From: Methylobacterium sp. J-070
GTDB lineage: Bacteria; Pseudomonadota; Alphaproteobacteria; Rhizobiales; Beijerinckiaceae
Assembly: GCF_022829385.1 (NCBI RefSeq)
Contig: NZ_JAKSXX010000224.1
Coordinates: 1 to 64,000 of the forward strand
Reading direction: 5' to 3'
Length of the DNA stretch: 64,000 nucleotides
Shown in pieces: positions 49,849 to 59,087 of this stretch. The notes under the pieces are model-generated. The model did not search any database. It had not been told where the DNA came from and was given only the letters and a program-made list of their open reading frames with translations. Position 1 is the stretch's first letter. The number at the start of each line of letters is the position of its first letter. A program made the translations under genes and the position numbers.

Positions 49849-50874
49849 ATGCTGCGCAACCGCATCACCGACATTCCCGGCCTGCGGGTCGGCCACGCGA
49901 GCGACTTGGCGGTCGCCAGCGGCGTCACCGCGATCCTGTTCGACGCGCCCGTCACCGCCTCCGTCGACGTGCGCGGCGGCGGCCCGGGGACCCGCGAGAC
50001 CGACCTGCTCGATCCGGAACGCACCGTGGAGCGGATCGACGCCCTGGTGCTCTCCGGCGGCTCGGCCTTCGGGCTCGATGCCGCCGCGGGCGTGACCGCG
50101 TGGCTCGCCGAGGCCGGGCGGGGCTTCCCGGTGGGCGGCCTGCGCGTGCCGATCGTGCCGGGTGCGATCCTGTTCGACCTGCTCAACGGCGGCGACAAGG
50201 AATGGGGCCGCTACCCGCCCTATCGCGAAATGGGTTTCGCCGCCGCAGCGGCGGCGGCCGAGGATTTCGAGCTGGGCTCGGTGGGGGCCGGGACCGGGGC
50301 GCGCACCGGGCGCCTGAAGGGCGGGATCGGCTCGGCCTCCGCCACCGTGGCGGGCACCGGCTTCCGGGTCGGGGCGCTCGCCGCCGTCAACGCCTTCGGC
50401 AACGCCACGATCGGCGACGGGCCGCATTTCTGGGCCGCGCCCTTCGAGGAGGGCGCTGAGTTCGGCGGCCTGGGCTCTCCGGCCCGGGTGCCGGCCGACG
50501 CCATCGCCTTCCCGGCCCGGGCGCTGCCGGGCGCCGCCACGACGCTCGCCGTTGTGGCGACCGACGCGGCGCTGACCAAGGCGCAGTGCCGCCGCCTCGC
50601 GGTGGCGGCCCAGGACGGCCTCGCCCGCGCCCTCGTGCCGGCGCATACGCCGCTGGACGGCGATCTGGTCTTCGCGGCGGCGACCGGCGCCGTGCCGCTG
50701 GCCGATCCGGTGGCGGATCTCGCGCGGCTCGGCGACGTGGCCGCGCGGGTGCTGGCGCGGGCCGTGGCGCGGGGGGTGTTTTCCGCCACGCGGCTGCCGG
50801 GGCACGCGGCGGCGTCGCCGCTGGCCTGGACGGGCCTGCCGCCGGCTTGGGAGGACGTGTTTCGTGGGGCTTAG
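49849..50874 (+). CDS. P1-family (S58) aminopeptidase / DmpA-like Ntn hydrolase
   Basis: A 341-residue protein of the self-cleaving DmpA family. The conserved core GAGTGARTGRLKGGIGSAS (146-164) contains the region where the alpha and beta chains separate at a Gly-Ser bond, giving an N-terminal serine nucleophile. GGSAFGLDAAAGV and FAAATGAVPLADP are other family stretches. Substrates of relatives are short peptides with small or D-/beta-residues. ATG 49849 chosen by family N-terminus (MLRNRITDIPGLRVGHA). Confidence 0.88.
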   Translation: MLRNRITDIPGLRVGHASDLAVASGVTAILFDAPVTASVDVRGGGPGTRETDLLDPERTVERIDALVLSGGSAFGLDAAAGVTAWLAEAGRGFPVGGLRVPIVPGAILFDLLNGGDKEWGRYPPYREMGFAAAAAAAEDFELGSVGAGTGARTGRLKGGIGSASATVAGTGFRVGALAAVNAFGNATIGDGPHFWAAPFEEGAEFGGLGSPARVPADAIAFPARALPGAATTLAVVATDAALTKAQCRRLAVAAQDGLARALVPAHTPLDGDLVFAAATGAVPLADPVADLARLGDVAARVLARAVARGVFSATRLPGHAAASPLAWTGLPPAWEDVFRGA

Positions 50875-51620
50875 GGTCAGGGATTGCGCGCGAAACGATG
50901 CGCGCTGGTCTCGTCAGTTCGGCGCCAGGAACAACCCTTTGTCCTGCGCTTATTCGATGGTCTTTCCTTTGTATTTCTCATAAAATGTCCGGCTATGAAG
51001 AAAACGCTCTCATGGCCGGAAAGTTTGTTGGATCCCGTGGTGAAGTCAAATTCTCTCTGATTTCCTGAAGAACCCTACGACAACATGGCTCCACGCTGTT
51101 TCGGCGTTCAATATGGTTATGCTCCCATCCTGTATGGTTGTGCGACGCATTGCACTTCCTGACCGTTTCGACGCGTGGTGGATCGCGGAGAATTGCCGGC
51201 CCATCGACCACCGTCTCGTTAACCGGCCGGCCTGATTGCAATCAAAGTATTTGCGTGCGCGGTTTGGCCGCCCCAACTTTACGGCTACACAGGCGGCCGC
51301 GAGATCAGGACGAATTGCACTTGGCCGCACTGATTCGCCACTCTCACGCATCGCGTGCCATCTCGTTGCGCCCCTTGCGCGCCGCTCTTCGTGCTGGATC
51401 CCGAATCAGGTTCCCCCAACGCCCCACCTGTCCGGGACGGGCGCGCCGTGAGCTTAGGGGTCTCGATCCTGCGCTGTGCCCGCCCGGGCACTTCACACGC
51501 GGTCAAACACGCGGCTTGAGCATACCCGTCATCGCGAGCGCAGCGAAGTTATCCAGGACGGCGCGACATCGGCCATCGTAGAGCGCCTGGATTGCCTCGC
51601 GTCGCCCGCAAAGACGGCGC
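50875..51620. other. Gene-poor interval of lower GC content
   Basis: About 750 bases with no ORF that looks coding on either strand. The stretch around 50930-51250 is noticeably AT-richer than the rest. Short open frames have no ribosome-binding sites, signal peptide or recognisable motif. It ends in a palindromic repeat. It may be the trace of a lost or decayed insertion. Confidence 0.5.
51527..51616. repeat. Extragenic palindromic repeat
   Basis: The left arm begins CGTCATCGCGAGCGCAGCGA at 51527 and ends ATCCAGG at 51557; the right arm runs CCTGGATTGCC...AAAGACG (51586-51616). The arms match at about three quarters of 31 positions around a 28-base loop. The sequence belongs to the widespread 'cgtcattgcgagcgcagcgaag...atccagg' class I recall from alphaproteobacterial genomes. 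Confidence 0.65.
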
Positions 51621-51902
51621 CTACACCTCCCCGCGGGCATCCTCGATCAGCTGCGCCAGCCCGGCATCGACCTCATCCGCCAGCATCTTCCGCTCCGCGT
51701 CGGTCAGATCCTTCGCCCAGGCGCCCCTGCCGAACCCGTCCGTGCAGCGCGCCCGCTCGGAGGCGATGTAGGCCTCGGTCTCGGCCGGCCGTGTCTTCAT
51801 GGCGTGGACCAGGCCGAACCACGCCGCCCGCTCCACCACCGCCAGCCGCGCCCGCAGGCGGATCGCCACCGCCTTGTCCGGATCGATCCCGTCGCCGCTC
51901 AT
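51621..51902 (-). CDS. Small hypothetical protein coupled to hybrid kinase
   Basis: A 93-residue helical, acidic soluble protein without a domain I recognise (DPDKAVAIRLRARLAVVERA, then LTDAERKMLADEVDAGLAQL). Its ATG overlaps the kinase stop (ATGA), so it is translationally coupled to the hybrid kinase and probably works with it, but how is unknown. Confidence 0.65.
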   Translation of the reverse strand: MSGDGIDPDKAVAIRLRARLAVVERAAWFGLVHAMKTRPAETEAYIASERARCTDGFGRGAWAKDLTDAERKMLADEVDAGLAQLIEDARGEV

Positions 51903-54289
51903 GCCCTGTCCTTCCCGTCCTGTTCGGCGAGCCGGGCGATCAGCCCCTGAAGTTGCCCCGGCACCGGCTCGCTCGCCGAACGCGCGTAGAGCACGCGCAG
52001 TTGCCGGCCGATCTCCGCGAGGCTCATGGAGCCCTTGGCGATCACCCGGTCGGCCTGGGCGCCGAGGCTCGCCTTCTCGGCGTTGGTGATCTCCTTGGCG
52101 GTGAGGACCACCACCGGCACGTCGCCGTCCGGCCGGGCGCGCAGCGCCCGGAGGAAGCCGAACCCGTCCATCTCGGGCATCATCAGGTCGAGGAGGATCA
52201 GGCTCGGGCGGGCCTGGCTGACCCGCTCCAGGGCGATCCGGCCGTTCTCCGCCTCGTCGACGGTCCAGCCCTCCCGGCCCAGCGACCGGCGCAGGCGCTC
52301 GCGGGCGTCCGGGTCGTCGTCGACCACGAGGATCCGGGCCTCGCCGGGGGCCTCCGGCCGGTAGCGCTCCATCAGGCCCTTGAGCCGGTCCCAGTCGATC
52401 GGCTTGACGAAGTAGTCGGTGGCGCCGAGCGCCTGTCCGAGGCCCTGCTCGGCCACCACCGAGGTCATGATCACCGGCGTCCCGGCCAGGTCGGGATCGT
52501 TGCGCACCGCGTGCAGAACCGCCCAGCCGTCCATGCGCGGCATCTCGACGTCGAGCAGGATCGCCCGCGGCCTGAGCGCCCGGGCGAGCGTCAGGCCGGC
52601 ACGGCCGTCATTGGCGCTGCGGACGTGGAAACCCTCGCGCTCGAGGAAGCGCTGGAGAAGTTCCCGGGCGGCCGGGTCGTCGTCGACCAGCAGCACGGTC
52701 TCGTGCTGCTCGTGCGGCTCCACCGGCGCCTCGGCCTCGGCCTCGGCCGGCGGCGCATCCTCCGGCCGCAGGATCGCGGGCAGGCGGATCGTGAAGGTCG
52801 CGCCCGCGCCCGGGGTGCTGGTGACGCTGATGTCGCCGCCCATCGTCCGGCAGAACGCCCGGGTGATGGCGAGCCCCAGCCCGGTGCCGCCGAACTGGCG
52901 CGTGGTCGACTCGTCGGCCTGGACGAAGCGCTCGAACAGGCGCCCGATCTGCGCCTCGGTCATGCCGATGCCGGTATCGGCGACCGCGAAAGACAGCCAG
53001 TCCGCCGCCGCCTCCCGGTGCCGCCGCACCGTCACAGTGATGGTCCCGGCCTCGGTGAACTTGGCGGCGTTGCCGATCAGGTTCAGCAGGCATTGGCGGA
53101 TTTTGGTCTGGTCCTGGTGCATGGACCAGAGCGCGCCGCCCTCCTCCGCGCCCGCGTCGAGCACGAAGCGGTTGCCCTTCTTCTCCACCAGGGAGCCGGT
53201 GGAATCGCGCACATCTTGGAGCAGGTCCGCCACCGCGAAGGTCTCGGCCGAGGCGGTCATGCGGCCGGCCTCGATCTTCGAGATGTCGAGGACGTCGTTG
53301 ATCAGCGACAGCAGGTGGCGCGCCGCCGCCTCGATCTTGCGCAGGTCCGGCAGGAGGGCGGCCTGGCCGATATCCTCCAGCTCCTCGCCGAGCATCTCCG
53401 AGTAGCCGATCACCGCCGAGAGCGGGGTGCGCAGCTCGTGGCTCATGTTGGCGATGAACTGGCTCTTGGCCCGGTTGGCCGCCTCGGCGGCCTGCCGGGC
53501 GCGCTCCACCGCCTCCTCGGCCTCCTTCCGCTCGGTGACGTCGACACAGGTGCCGACCCATTCCCGCAGCGTCCCGTCCTCGGCGAGGACCGGCACGCCG
53601 CGCACCTCCATGGCGCGCCAGCTCCCGTCGTGGCGGCGCAGGCGGTACTCGACCTCGTAGGTCTGGCGCGCCTCCACGCAGGCCGCCCAGGCGTCGGCGG
53701 CGTGGCCCCGGTCGTCGGGATGGACCGCATCGAGCCAGCCCCAGCCCTGGTAGGCCTCCTCGCTCTGCCCGGTATAGGTGCTCCACCGGACCTGCGGCGG
53801 CATCAGCTCGCCGGCCGCGTTGGTGTTCCAGATCACCGCCGCCGAAGCATCGACCAGGGCGCGGAAGCGCTGCTCGGAATGGCGCAGGCGCTCCTCGACG
53901 GCGCGGCGGCCGGTGATGTCGGTGTTGGTCCCGTACCAGCGCAGGATCCGCCCGTCGGCATCGCGGTGCGGCATCGCCTTCGACAGGAACCAGCGATAGC
54001 TGCCGTCCCGCCCGCGCAGCGGAAAGGTGTCCTCCCAGGACCGCCCCAGCATGATGGCGGCCTGATAGCGCTCGGTCACGGCCGCGACGTGGTCGGGATC
54101 GTGGACCTTGCGCCAGCCCCAGCCGCGCATCTCCTCGAGGGTTGTGCCGGTGTAGTCGTACCAGCGTTGGTTGTACCAGATGATGGTCCCGTCGGCCTCG
54201 GCGATCCAGGCGAGCTGCGGCAGCGTCTCGGCGAGGTTCCGGTAGTCGGCATCCGTGACGGCCCGTGCGCCGCGCTCAGTTTCGCTCAT
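51899..54289 (-). CDS. Hybrid histidine kinase with two PAS and two receiver domains
   Basis: A 796-residue soluble sensor kinase. Order: PAS 1 (about 14-130), PAS/PAC 2 (142-255), HisKA with His284 in FIANMSHELRTPLSAVIGY, HATPase with N406 region LIGNAAKF and G-boxes DTGIGM and FGGTGLGLAI, receiver 1 (532-645, Asp580 in LLDVEMPRMDG), receiver 2 (652-765, Asp701 in LLDLMMPEMDG). No membrane segment is seen, so it senses a cytoplasmic signal. No response regulator or Hpt gene adjoins. ATG 54289 (MSETERG) begins before PAS 1. Confidence 0.93.
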   Translation of the reverse strand: MSETERGARAVTDADYRNLAETLPQLAWIAEADGTIIWYNQRWYDYTGTTLEEMRGWGWRKVHDPDHVAAVTERYQAAIMLGRSWEDTFPLRGRDGSYRWFLSKAMPHRDADGRILRWYGTNTDITGRRAVEERLRHSEQRFRALVDASAAVIWNTNAAGELMPPQVRWSTYTGQSEEAYQGWGWLDAVHPDDRGHAADAWAACVEARQTYEVEYRLRRHDGSWRAMEVRGVPVLAEDGTLREWVGTCVDVTERKEAEEAVERARQAAEAANRAKSQFIANMSHELRTPLSAVIGYSEMLGEELEDIGQAALLPDLRKIEAAARHLLSLINDVLDISKIEAGRMTASAETFAVADLLQDVRDSTGSLVEKKGNRFVLDAGAEEGGALWSMHQDQTKIRQCLLNLIGNAAKFTEAGTITVTVRRHREAAADWLSFAVADTGIGMTEAQIGRLFERFVQADESTTRQFGGTGLGLAITRAFCRTMGGDISVTSTPGAGATFTIRLPAILRPEDAPPAEAEAEAPVEPHEQHETVLLVDDDPAARELLQRFLEREGFHVRSANDGRAGLTLARALRPRAILLDVEMPRMDGWAVLHAVRNDPDLAGTPVIMTSVVAEQGLGQALGATDYFVKPIDWDRLKGLMERYRPEAPGEARILVVDDDPDARERLRRSLGREGWTVDEAENGRIALERVSQARPSLILLDLMMPEMDGFGFLRALRARPDGDVPVVVLTAKEITNAEKASLGAQADRVIAKGSMSLAEIGRQLRVLYARSASEPVPGQLQGLIARLAEQDGKDRA

Positions 54290-54418
54290 CGGCCACGCGA
54301 CATCCCATCCTCCGCCCCGCGGCGGCCTGCGCATCTATAGATCCCGACCGCCGGCCGTTAGCCCTGTGCCCGCGACTCCGCGGCGCGGGCGTCTGAGATG
54401 CCCTTATACCGGTATTCC

Positions 54419-55315
54419 TTATACACGCATCGTGTCCGGATCGGACCGGACCGTTTCGGGGACGGGATTGCGGCGGTCTCGCAGGGCATCGAGGGTGTAG
54501 AGCGCGAGCGCGACCCAGATCAGGGCGAGCATCGCCGCCCGCGGCGGCTCGACCCGCTCGCCGAAGGCCAGGACGCTGAGGCCGAGCAGGCAGGTCGGGG
54601 CGACGTATTGCAGCAGGCCGAGCGTCGTCAGGCGCAGACGCACGGCCGCGGCGGCGAACCAGATTAGCGGCAGCGCCGTGGTCAACCCGGTGAGCACCAG
54701 GAGCGCGAGGCTCGCGGGCTCCGCGGGCAGGACGGGTTCGGGGGTGAGGACGAGCCACGCGATCGCCGCCGGCAACAGGAGCAGCGTCTCGGCCAGGAAG
54801 CCGACGAGCGCGTCCACCGCGACGATCTTCCGGGCGAGCCCGTAGAGCGCGAACGACACCGCCAGCGACAGGGACGTGAGGGGCAGCTCGCCCGCCCAGA
54901 TCACCGCGACCACCACTCCCGCCGTCGCGATGCTCACGGCGACAGCCTGCATCGGGCGGAGGCGCTCGCCGAGGACGATCCGCCCGAGCGCCACGCTGAC
55001 CAGCGGGTTGATGTAGTAGCCGAGGCTCGCGTCGAGCAGGTGGCCGCCGCTGACGGCGTAGAGGTAGAGCAGCCAGTTCACCCCGATCATCGCGGCCGAG
55101 AGCAGCAGCAGGGCGTGGCGCCGCCGCAGGGGCATCGGCAGGTTGAGGCGGTGGCGCGACGCCAGGACCAGGGCCAGCCCCCCGGCGAACAGGCTCGACC
55201 AGACGATCCGCTCGGCCAGGATGTGGTTCGGCGTATAGGCGCCGAGCAGCCGGAAATGCAGCGGGACCACCAAGCCCCAGCTCAGGTAGGCGGCGAGCGC
55301 GTAGACCAAGCCCAC
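54419..55315 (-). CDS. rarD: RarD-type EamA transporter
   Basis: A 298-residue inner-membrane protein with about ten helices in two EamA halves. RarD-specific stretches: AAYLSWGLVVPLHFRLLG, ILAERIVWSSLFAGG, LDASLGYYINPLVSVALGRI and LGLLQYVAPTCLLGLSVLAFGE. RarD proteins were linked to chloramphenicol sensitivity in other species; the substrate is unknown. It is 118 bases downstream of the chemoreceptor gene at 55434. Confidence 0.88.
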   Translation of the reverse strand: MGLVYALAAYLSWGLVVPLHFRLLGAYTPNHILAERIVWSSLFAGGLALVLASRHRLNLPMPLRRRHALLLLSAAMIGVNWLLYLYAVSGGHLLDASLGYYINPLVSVALGRIVLGERLRPMQAVAVSIATAGVVVAVIWAGELPLTSLSLAVSFALYGLARKIVAVDALVGFLAETLLLLPAAIAWLVLTPEPVLPAEPASLALLVLTGLTTALPLIWFAAAAVRLRLTTLGLLQYVAPTCLLGLSVLAFGERVEPPRAAMLALIWVALALYTLDALRDRRNPVPETVRSDPDTMRV

Positions 55316-55433
55316 GGGTTCCTCCCGGTCGACCCGGATGGGCGGCCGGGTCCGCAGCCTGTAGCGCGGGTAGCCGGCGCGCGTCAGGGGCAGCGGCGCA
55401 GGGCTGATATCCGGGAGGCCGCGGACCGGGGCC

Positions 55434-57152
55434 TCAGGCGGTCCGAAGGGTGGCGAGGAAGCGCCGGACCTCGCCGCCGAGGTCCTCGGATTGCCGGGCC
55501 AGCGCCGACGCCGAGGCCAGGACCTGGCCGGCGGCCGTCCCCGTCTCTCCGGCGGCCGCGGCGACGCCCGCCATGGTGGCGGTGACCGCGCGCGTGCCGG
55601 AGGAGGCCTGTGCGACGTTGCGGGCGATCTCCTGGGTGGCCGCGCCCTGCTGCTCGACCGCCGCCGCGATGCTGGCGGCGACCGCGTCGATCTCGCGGAT
55701 GCGGGCCGTGATCGAGGCGATCACCGAGACCGCCTGACCGGTCGCGCCCTGGATCCGGCCGATCTGCCCCGAGATCTCCCCCGTCGCCCGGGCCGCCTGC
55801 GCGGCCAGATCCTTGACCTCGCCCGCCACCACGGCAAAGCCGCGTCCCGCCTCGCCGGCGCGGGCGGCCTCGATGGTGGCGTTGAGGGCCAGCAGATTGG
55901 TCTGGCTCGCGATGGCCGCGATCAACTCCACCACCGCGCCGACTTTGGCGGCGGCGGCGCTGAGATCCTGCACGAGGGTCGCGGTCCGGTCGGCCTCGGA
56001 GACCGCGCTCTGAGCGAGCGCGGCCGAGCCGCTGACCTGTCGGCTGATTTCCCCGACGGAGGAACCGAGCTGCTCGGCCGCCGCCGCTACGGTGTTGACG
56101 TAGGCGGCGGCCTCCTCGGCGGCGCCCGTGACCATCGTGGACTGGTCGGCGGTCCGCGCCGCGGTGTCGGTCATGGTCCGGGCGGTGGCCTGCAGGGCGG
56201 CGACCGACGCGAAGACGAGGCCGATGATCCGGCCGACCGTGTCCTCGAAATCCGCGGCGAGCCGGAGGAGAACCCGGCTGCGGTCGTCCGCGGCTGCCGC
56301 GTCCATCATCCGCTTGCTCTCGGCCTGCTCGATGGCCTTCCGCGCGACCAGGGCCTTGATGCCCTCGACGGCCTTGCCGATGGCGCCGATCTCGTCGCCG
56401 CGCCGCGCCTCCGGGATCTCCGCGTCGAGCTGCCCGGCCGACATGGTCTTCAGGGCGGCCGTCAGCCGGCCGAGCGGGTGTGCGACGCCGACATTCACCA
56501 CCAGGACACCGATGAGGATGCTGGCGGCGATGCCGGCCGCCGACAGGCCGATCGCCCAGACCAGGATCGTTCGGGTGTCCGCGCTCAGCGCCTCGGAGCC
56601 GGTGCGGATCGACGTGCTCAGGTCGTCCACGAAGGTGTCGAGTTCCGCAAACAGCGTCTTCTGGAGCGGATCCACCTTCTTGTGCGCGAGGGTCAGCGCC
56701 TGGGCGCTCATGCCCTTCTTGGCCATGTCGCACATCGCTCCGGTGAGCTTGGCGTAGGTGTCGAGCAGATCCGCGATGCGGTCGGTCTGGTCGTGGAACG
56801 CCGGCGCGTTCCGGCGCACGCCGTCGACGAGCGTCGCGGCCTCGGCGGGAAGCGGCGCGAACGCCGCGCCGACGCGGTCCGACTCGTCCGGATCGGCCTC
56901 GCCGAGCGCGCGGAAGGCCACGTAGCTCATGTGATAGACGACCCGACCCAGGCGCGCCGCCATCGTGGCCGCCGTGGCGTCGTTCCCCAGATAGGCGCTG
57001 TAAGCCGCGTCGACCGCGACCATGCGAGTGGAGATGTACGCGAGATACCCGATCGAAGTCCCGGCTATGAACGCGAAGGCGAAAGCAATCTTGACGGCGA
57101 TGGGAATCTTGAACTGGCGACGCACGGACGACGACTCCGAAAGGATCGCCAC
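55434..57152 (-). CDS. Methyl-accepting chemotaxis protein
   Basis: A 572-residue chemoreceptor: membrane helix 1 about 18-38, a helical four-helix-bundle-like periplasmic domain (about 45-185), helix 2 about 190-215, HAMP (ALKTMSAGQLDAEIPEARRG), and signalling domain with tip IASQTNLLALNATIEAARAG. The C-terminal helix ends RRFLATLRTA. It is paralogous to the partial receptor at 1-1271. Third chemoreceptor of the window. ATG 57152 is the start. Confidence 0.93.
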   Translation of the reverse strand: MAILSESSSVRRQFKIPIAVKIAFAFAFIAGTSIGYLAYISTRMVAVDAAYSAYLGNDATAATMAARLGRVVYHMSYVAFRALGEADPDESDRVGAAFAPLPAEAATLVDGVRRNAPAFHDQTDRIADLLDTYAKLTGAMCDMAKKGMSAQALTLAHKKVDPLQKTLFAELDTFVDDLSTSIRTGSEALSADTRTILVWAIGLSAAGIAASILIGVLVVNVGVAHPLGRLTAALKTMSAGQLDAEIPEARRGDEIGAIGKAVEGIKALVARKAIEQAESKRMMDAAAADDRSRVLLRLAADFEDTVGRIIGLVFASVAALQATARTMTDTAARTADQSTMVTGAAEEAAAYVNTVAAAAEQLGSSVGEISRQVSGSAALAQSAVSEADRTATLVQDLSAAAAKVGAVVELIAAIASQTNLLALNATIEAARAGEAGRGFAVVAGEVKDLAAQAARATGEISGQIGRIQGATGQAVSVIASITARIREIDAVAASIAAAVEQQGAATQEIARNVAQASSGTRAVTATMAGVAAAAGETGTAAGQVLASASALARQSEDLGGEVRRFLATLRTA

Positions 57153-57391
57153 TTAGGTGCCGGATATGTCAGGAAATCTATAGCGAACCGGCCGATCAGG
57201 ACGCCCGACAACATCATTGGGACGGATGGACAAAGTCTTCGTCTTTTGATTGTGGATTATTTCTAGCGTTCAACTGTGGATGCAGGAATCGCGTTTGGAC
57301 GATCCGTCGACACGAAAAGCGGCGTCGCGTCACGCCCGGTCTCTGTCCCAAGTGCCGGGGGCTGCCTCGGCCGGCAGCCCGCGTCTCCCGG

Positions 57392-57994
57392 TCAGGGCGC
57401 CAGCCAGCCGCCTTGCCAGCCGGCCTCGCCCCGGCGCCAGCCGGCCCTCCGGTGGCCGCGGCGGTCGAGATAGAGGAAATCCAGGCGCTCGGCCCGGACC
57501 GTGACGGCGGCGAAGTGGGGCCGCCCCAGGATGCCGGCCTCCGCTTCGCCGGGCAGGCTATAGGCATCGCCCGCAGGCAGCGCCGTGCCCGGGCCGGGTT
57601 CGCTGCCGTAGCAGACCCGGCTCATCGCCCGGGAGCCGGTCCAGGCCGCGTCGGCCACGGCATCGGCGGTGTGCAGCGTCGCGCGCCCCTCGACGCGGAT
57701 CTGGACCTTCGCGGCGTCGTCGTAGGCGACGAGCGCGCAGGCCGGGATCAGCAGGATCTCGGCGGCCTTGTCGGAACGGCGGTCGCAGTGGAACCGGAGC
57801 GTCCCGGCCGCCGCGTCGGCGGCGCGCAGCACCACGGTGCGCACCCGCGGGCCGCCCTCGGCGCCGCATGTCGCCAGGGCCGGCATATGGAACCCGCTGC
57901 GTGCCTGCGCGACGCCGTCCGACAGGAGCCGCCAAAGCTCGGCGAAGGCGGCGTCGAGATCGTCGTAGAAGGCCGGCAGCGGCGTGCGGGTCAT
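57392..57994 (-). CDS. Pyridoxamine 5'-phosphate oxidase-like flavoprotein
   Basis: A 200-residue PNPOx-fold protein of the Alr4036 type: FHMPALATCGAEGGPRVRTV, LRFHCDRRSDKAAEIL, VQIRVEGRATLHTADA, then a C-terminal RAERLDFLYLDRRGHRRAGW. It has the FMN-binding split barrel, but lacks the full set of PdxH substrate residues as far as I can judge. It overlaps the LpxB-N-like gene by four bases and so closes a glycosyltransferase operon, an odd place for such a gene. Confidence 0.82.
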   Translation of the reverse strand: MTRTPLPAFYDDLDAAFAELWRLLSDGVAQARSGFHMPALATCGAEGGPRVRTVVLRAADAAAGTLRFHCDRRSDKAAEILLIPACALVAYDDAAKVQIRVEGRATLHTADAVADAAWTGSRAMSRVCYGSEPGPGTALPAGDAYSLPGEAEAGILGRPHFAAVTVRAERLDFLYLDRRGHRRAGWRRGEAGWQGGWLAP

Positions 57995-58323
57995 GCGGCG
58001 CGCCGTTTCCGCCGCCGCTCGCGGAAGATCAGCGCGAGGTTGCGCAGGTAGATGCCGGTGGAGAGGCCCTGGCCGATGATGATCACCGGCTCGCGCCGCA
58101 CGAAGCCGTAGACCAGGGTCATCAGCCCGCCCACGATCGACAGGAACCAGAATGACAGGGGCATCACGCTCCGGCCGGCGCGCTCGCTGGCGATCCATTG
58201 CAGGACGAAGCGCGAGCCGAACACCATCTGGGCGACGATGCCGAAGACCAGCCAGAAGTCGAGGCGCGTGACGAACACGTCGTAGAAATAGGCCGGCAGG
58301 TCGCGGGCGAGCTGGATCAGCAT
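57991..58323 (-). CDS. Small membrane protein with LpxB N-terminal-like (LAB_N) domain
   Basis: A 110-residue protein with three to four membrane helices. The region FGSRFVLQWIASERAGRSVM and LSFWFLSIVGGLMTLVYGF matches the LAB_N domain sometimes fused to lipid-A-disaccharide synthase, and its topology resembles the small flippase subunits ArnE/ArnF. It overlaps the upstream GT2 gene by seven bases and the downstream PNPOx gene by four. Lipid-carrier flipping is plausible but inferred. Start at ATG 58323. Confidence 0.83.
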   Translation of the reverse strand: MLIQLARDLPAYFYDVFVTRLDFWLVFGIVAQMVFGSRFVLQWIASERAGRSVMPLSFWFLSIVGGLMTLVYGFVRREPVIIIGQGLSTGIYLRNLALIFRERRRKRRAA

Positions 58324-59087
58324 CCGACGTCCTGGTCTGCCGGTGCGGCGGCCGACGGGGCGGCGATCTCGGTGGGGTGCGGATCGGCCCGCTTGCGCCG
58401 GATCAGCCACCAGACGCCGGCGAGGTCGAGGAGCCCGACCCAGAGGCGGTCGAACAGGCCGTAATTCGAGACGCCGGTGAGCCGGGGCCGGTCGATCACG
58501 TCGTGGTGGACCACGGAGAACCCCTCGCGCACCACCAGCGCCGGCATGAACCGGTGCAGGGCATCGAAGTAGGGCAGCCGGAGATACACGGCGCGGCGAA
58601 AGACCTTGAGGCCGCAGCCGGTATCCCGGGTGGCGTCCTTCAGGATGCGCCCCCGCACGCCGTTGGCGATGCGCGATTGCAGCATCTTGAAGCGCCCGTC
58701 CTTGCGGGCGCGCCGCTGGCCCTGGGCGAGCCCGGCCCGTTCGCCGGCCGCCTCCAGGGCGGCCAGCAGGGACGGGATGAAGGCCGGGTCGTTCTGGCCG
58801 TCGCCGTCCAGCGTCGCGATGGTCGGGGCGCGCGCCGTCAGCACGCCGCTGCGCACCGCCGCCGACTGGCCGCCGCTGCGCGCGTGCCGCACCACCCGCA
58901 GCCAGGGTCGGCCGGCCCTGGCCGCCGCCAGGGCGTCCGCGGTGCCGTCCGTGGAGCCGTCGTCCACGTAGATCAGCTCGAAGGCGAGGTCCGCGCAGGC
59001 GTCCCCGATCTCGGCGACCAGGGGCGCGATGTTGCCGGCCTCGTTGCGGACCGGCACGACGACGCTGAGCTGCGGGGCGGCGCTCAC
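58317..59087 (-). CDS. Family 2 glycosyltransferase (dolichyl/undecaprenyl-phosphate sugar synthase type)
   Basis: A 256-residue GT-A enzyme: SVVVPVRNEAGNI, YVDDGSTDGTADAL with the DDG, TLDGDGQNDP with the DxD-type metal site, and DTGCGLKVFRR. These mark enzymes that load a sugar onto a polyprenyl phosphate, like ArnC or dolichol-phosphate mannose synthase. The C-terminus has one or no membrane helices. It starts at GTG 59087 within the overlapping stop of the GT39 gene. Confidence 0.88.
   Translation of the reverse strand: MSAAPQLSVVVPVRNEAGNIAPLVAEIGDACADLAFELIYVDDGSTDGTADALAAARAGRPWLRVVRHARSGGQSAAVRSGVLTARAPTIATLDGDGQNDPAFIPSLLAALEAAGERAGLAQGQRRARKDGRFKMLQSRIANGVRGRILKDATRDTGCGLKVFRRAVYLRLPYFDALHRFMPALVVREGFSVVHHDVIDRPRLTGVSNYGLFDRLWVGLLDLAGVWWLIRRKRADPHPTEIAAPSAAAPADQDVGC

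Noticed and set aside
50928..50960. GGAAC near 50928 as an EcfG general-stress promoter
   Set aside because: The matching CGTT box is absent at 16-17 bases spacing, and no gene starts downstream.
50993..51581. Short overlapping open frames on both strands in the 50.9-51.6 kb gap
   Set aside because: No ribosome-binding sites, no motifs, amino-acid composition random-like.
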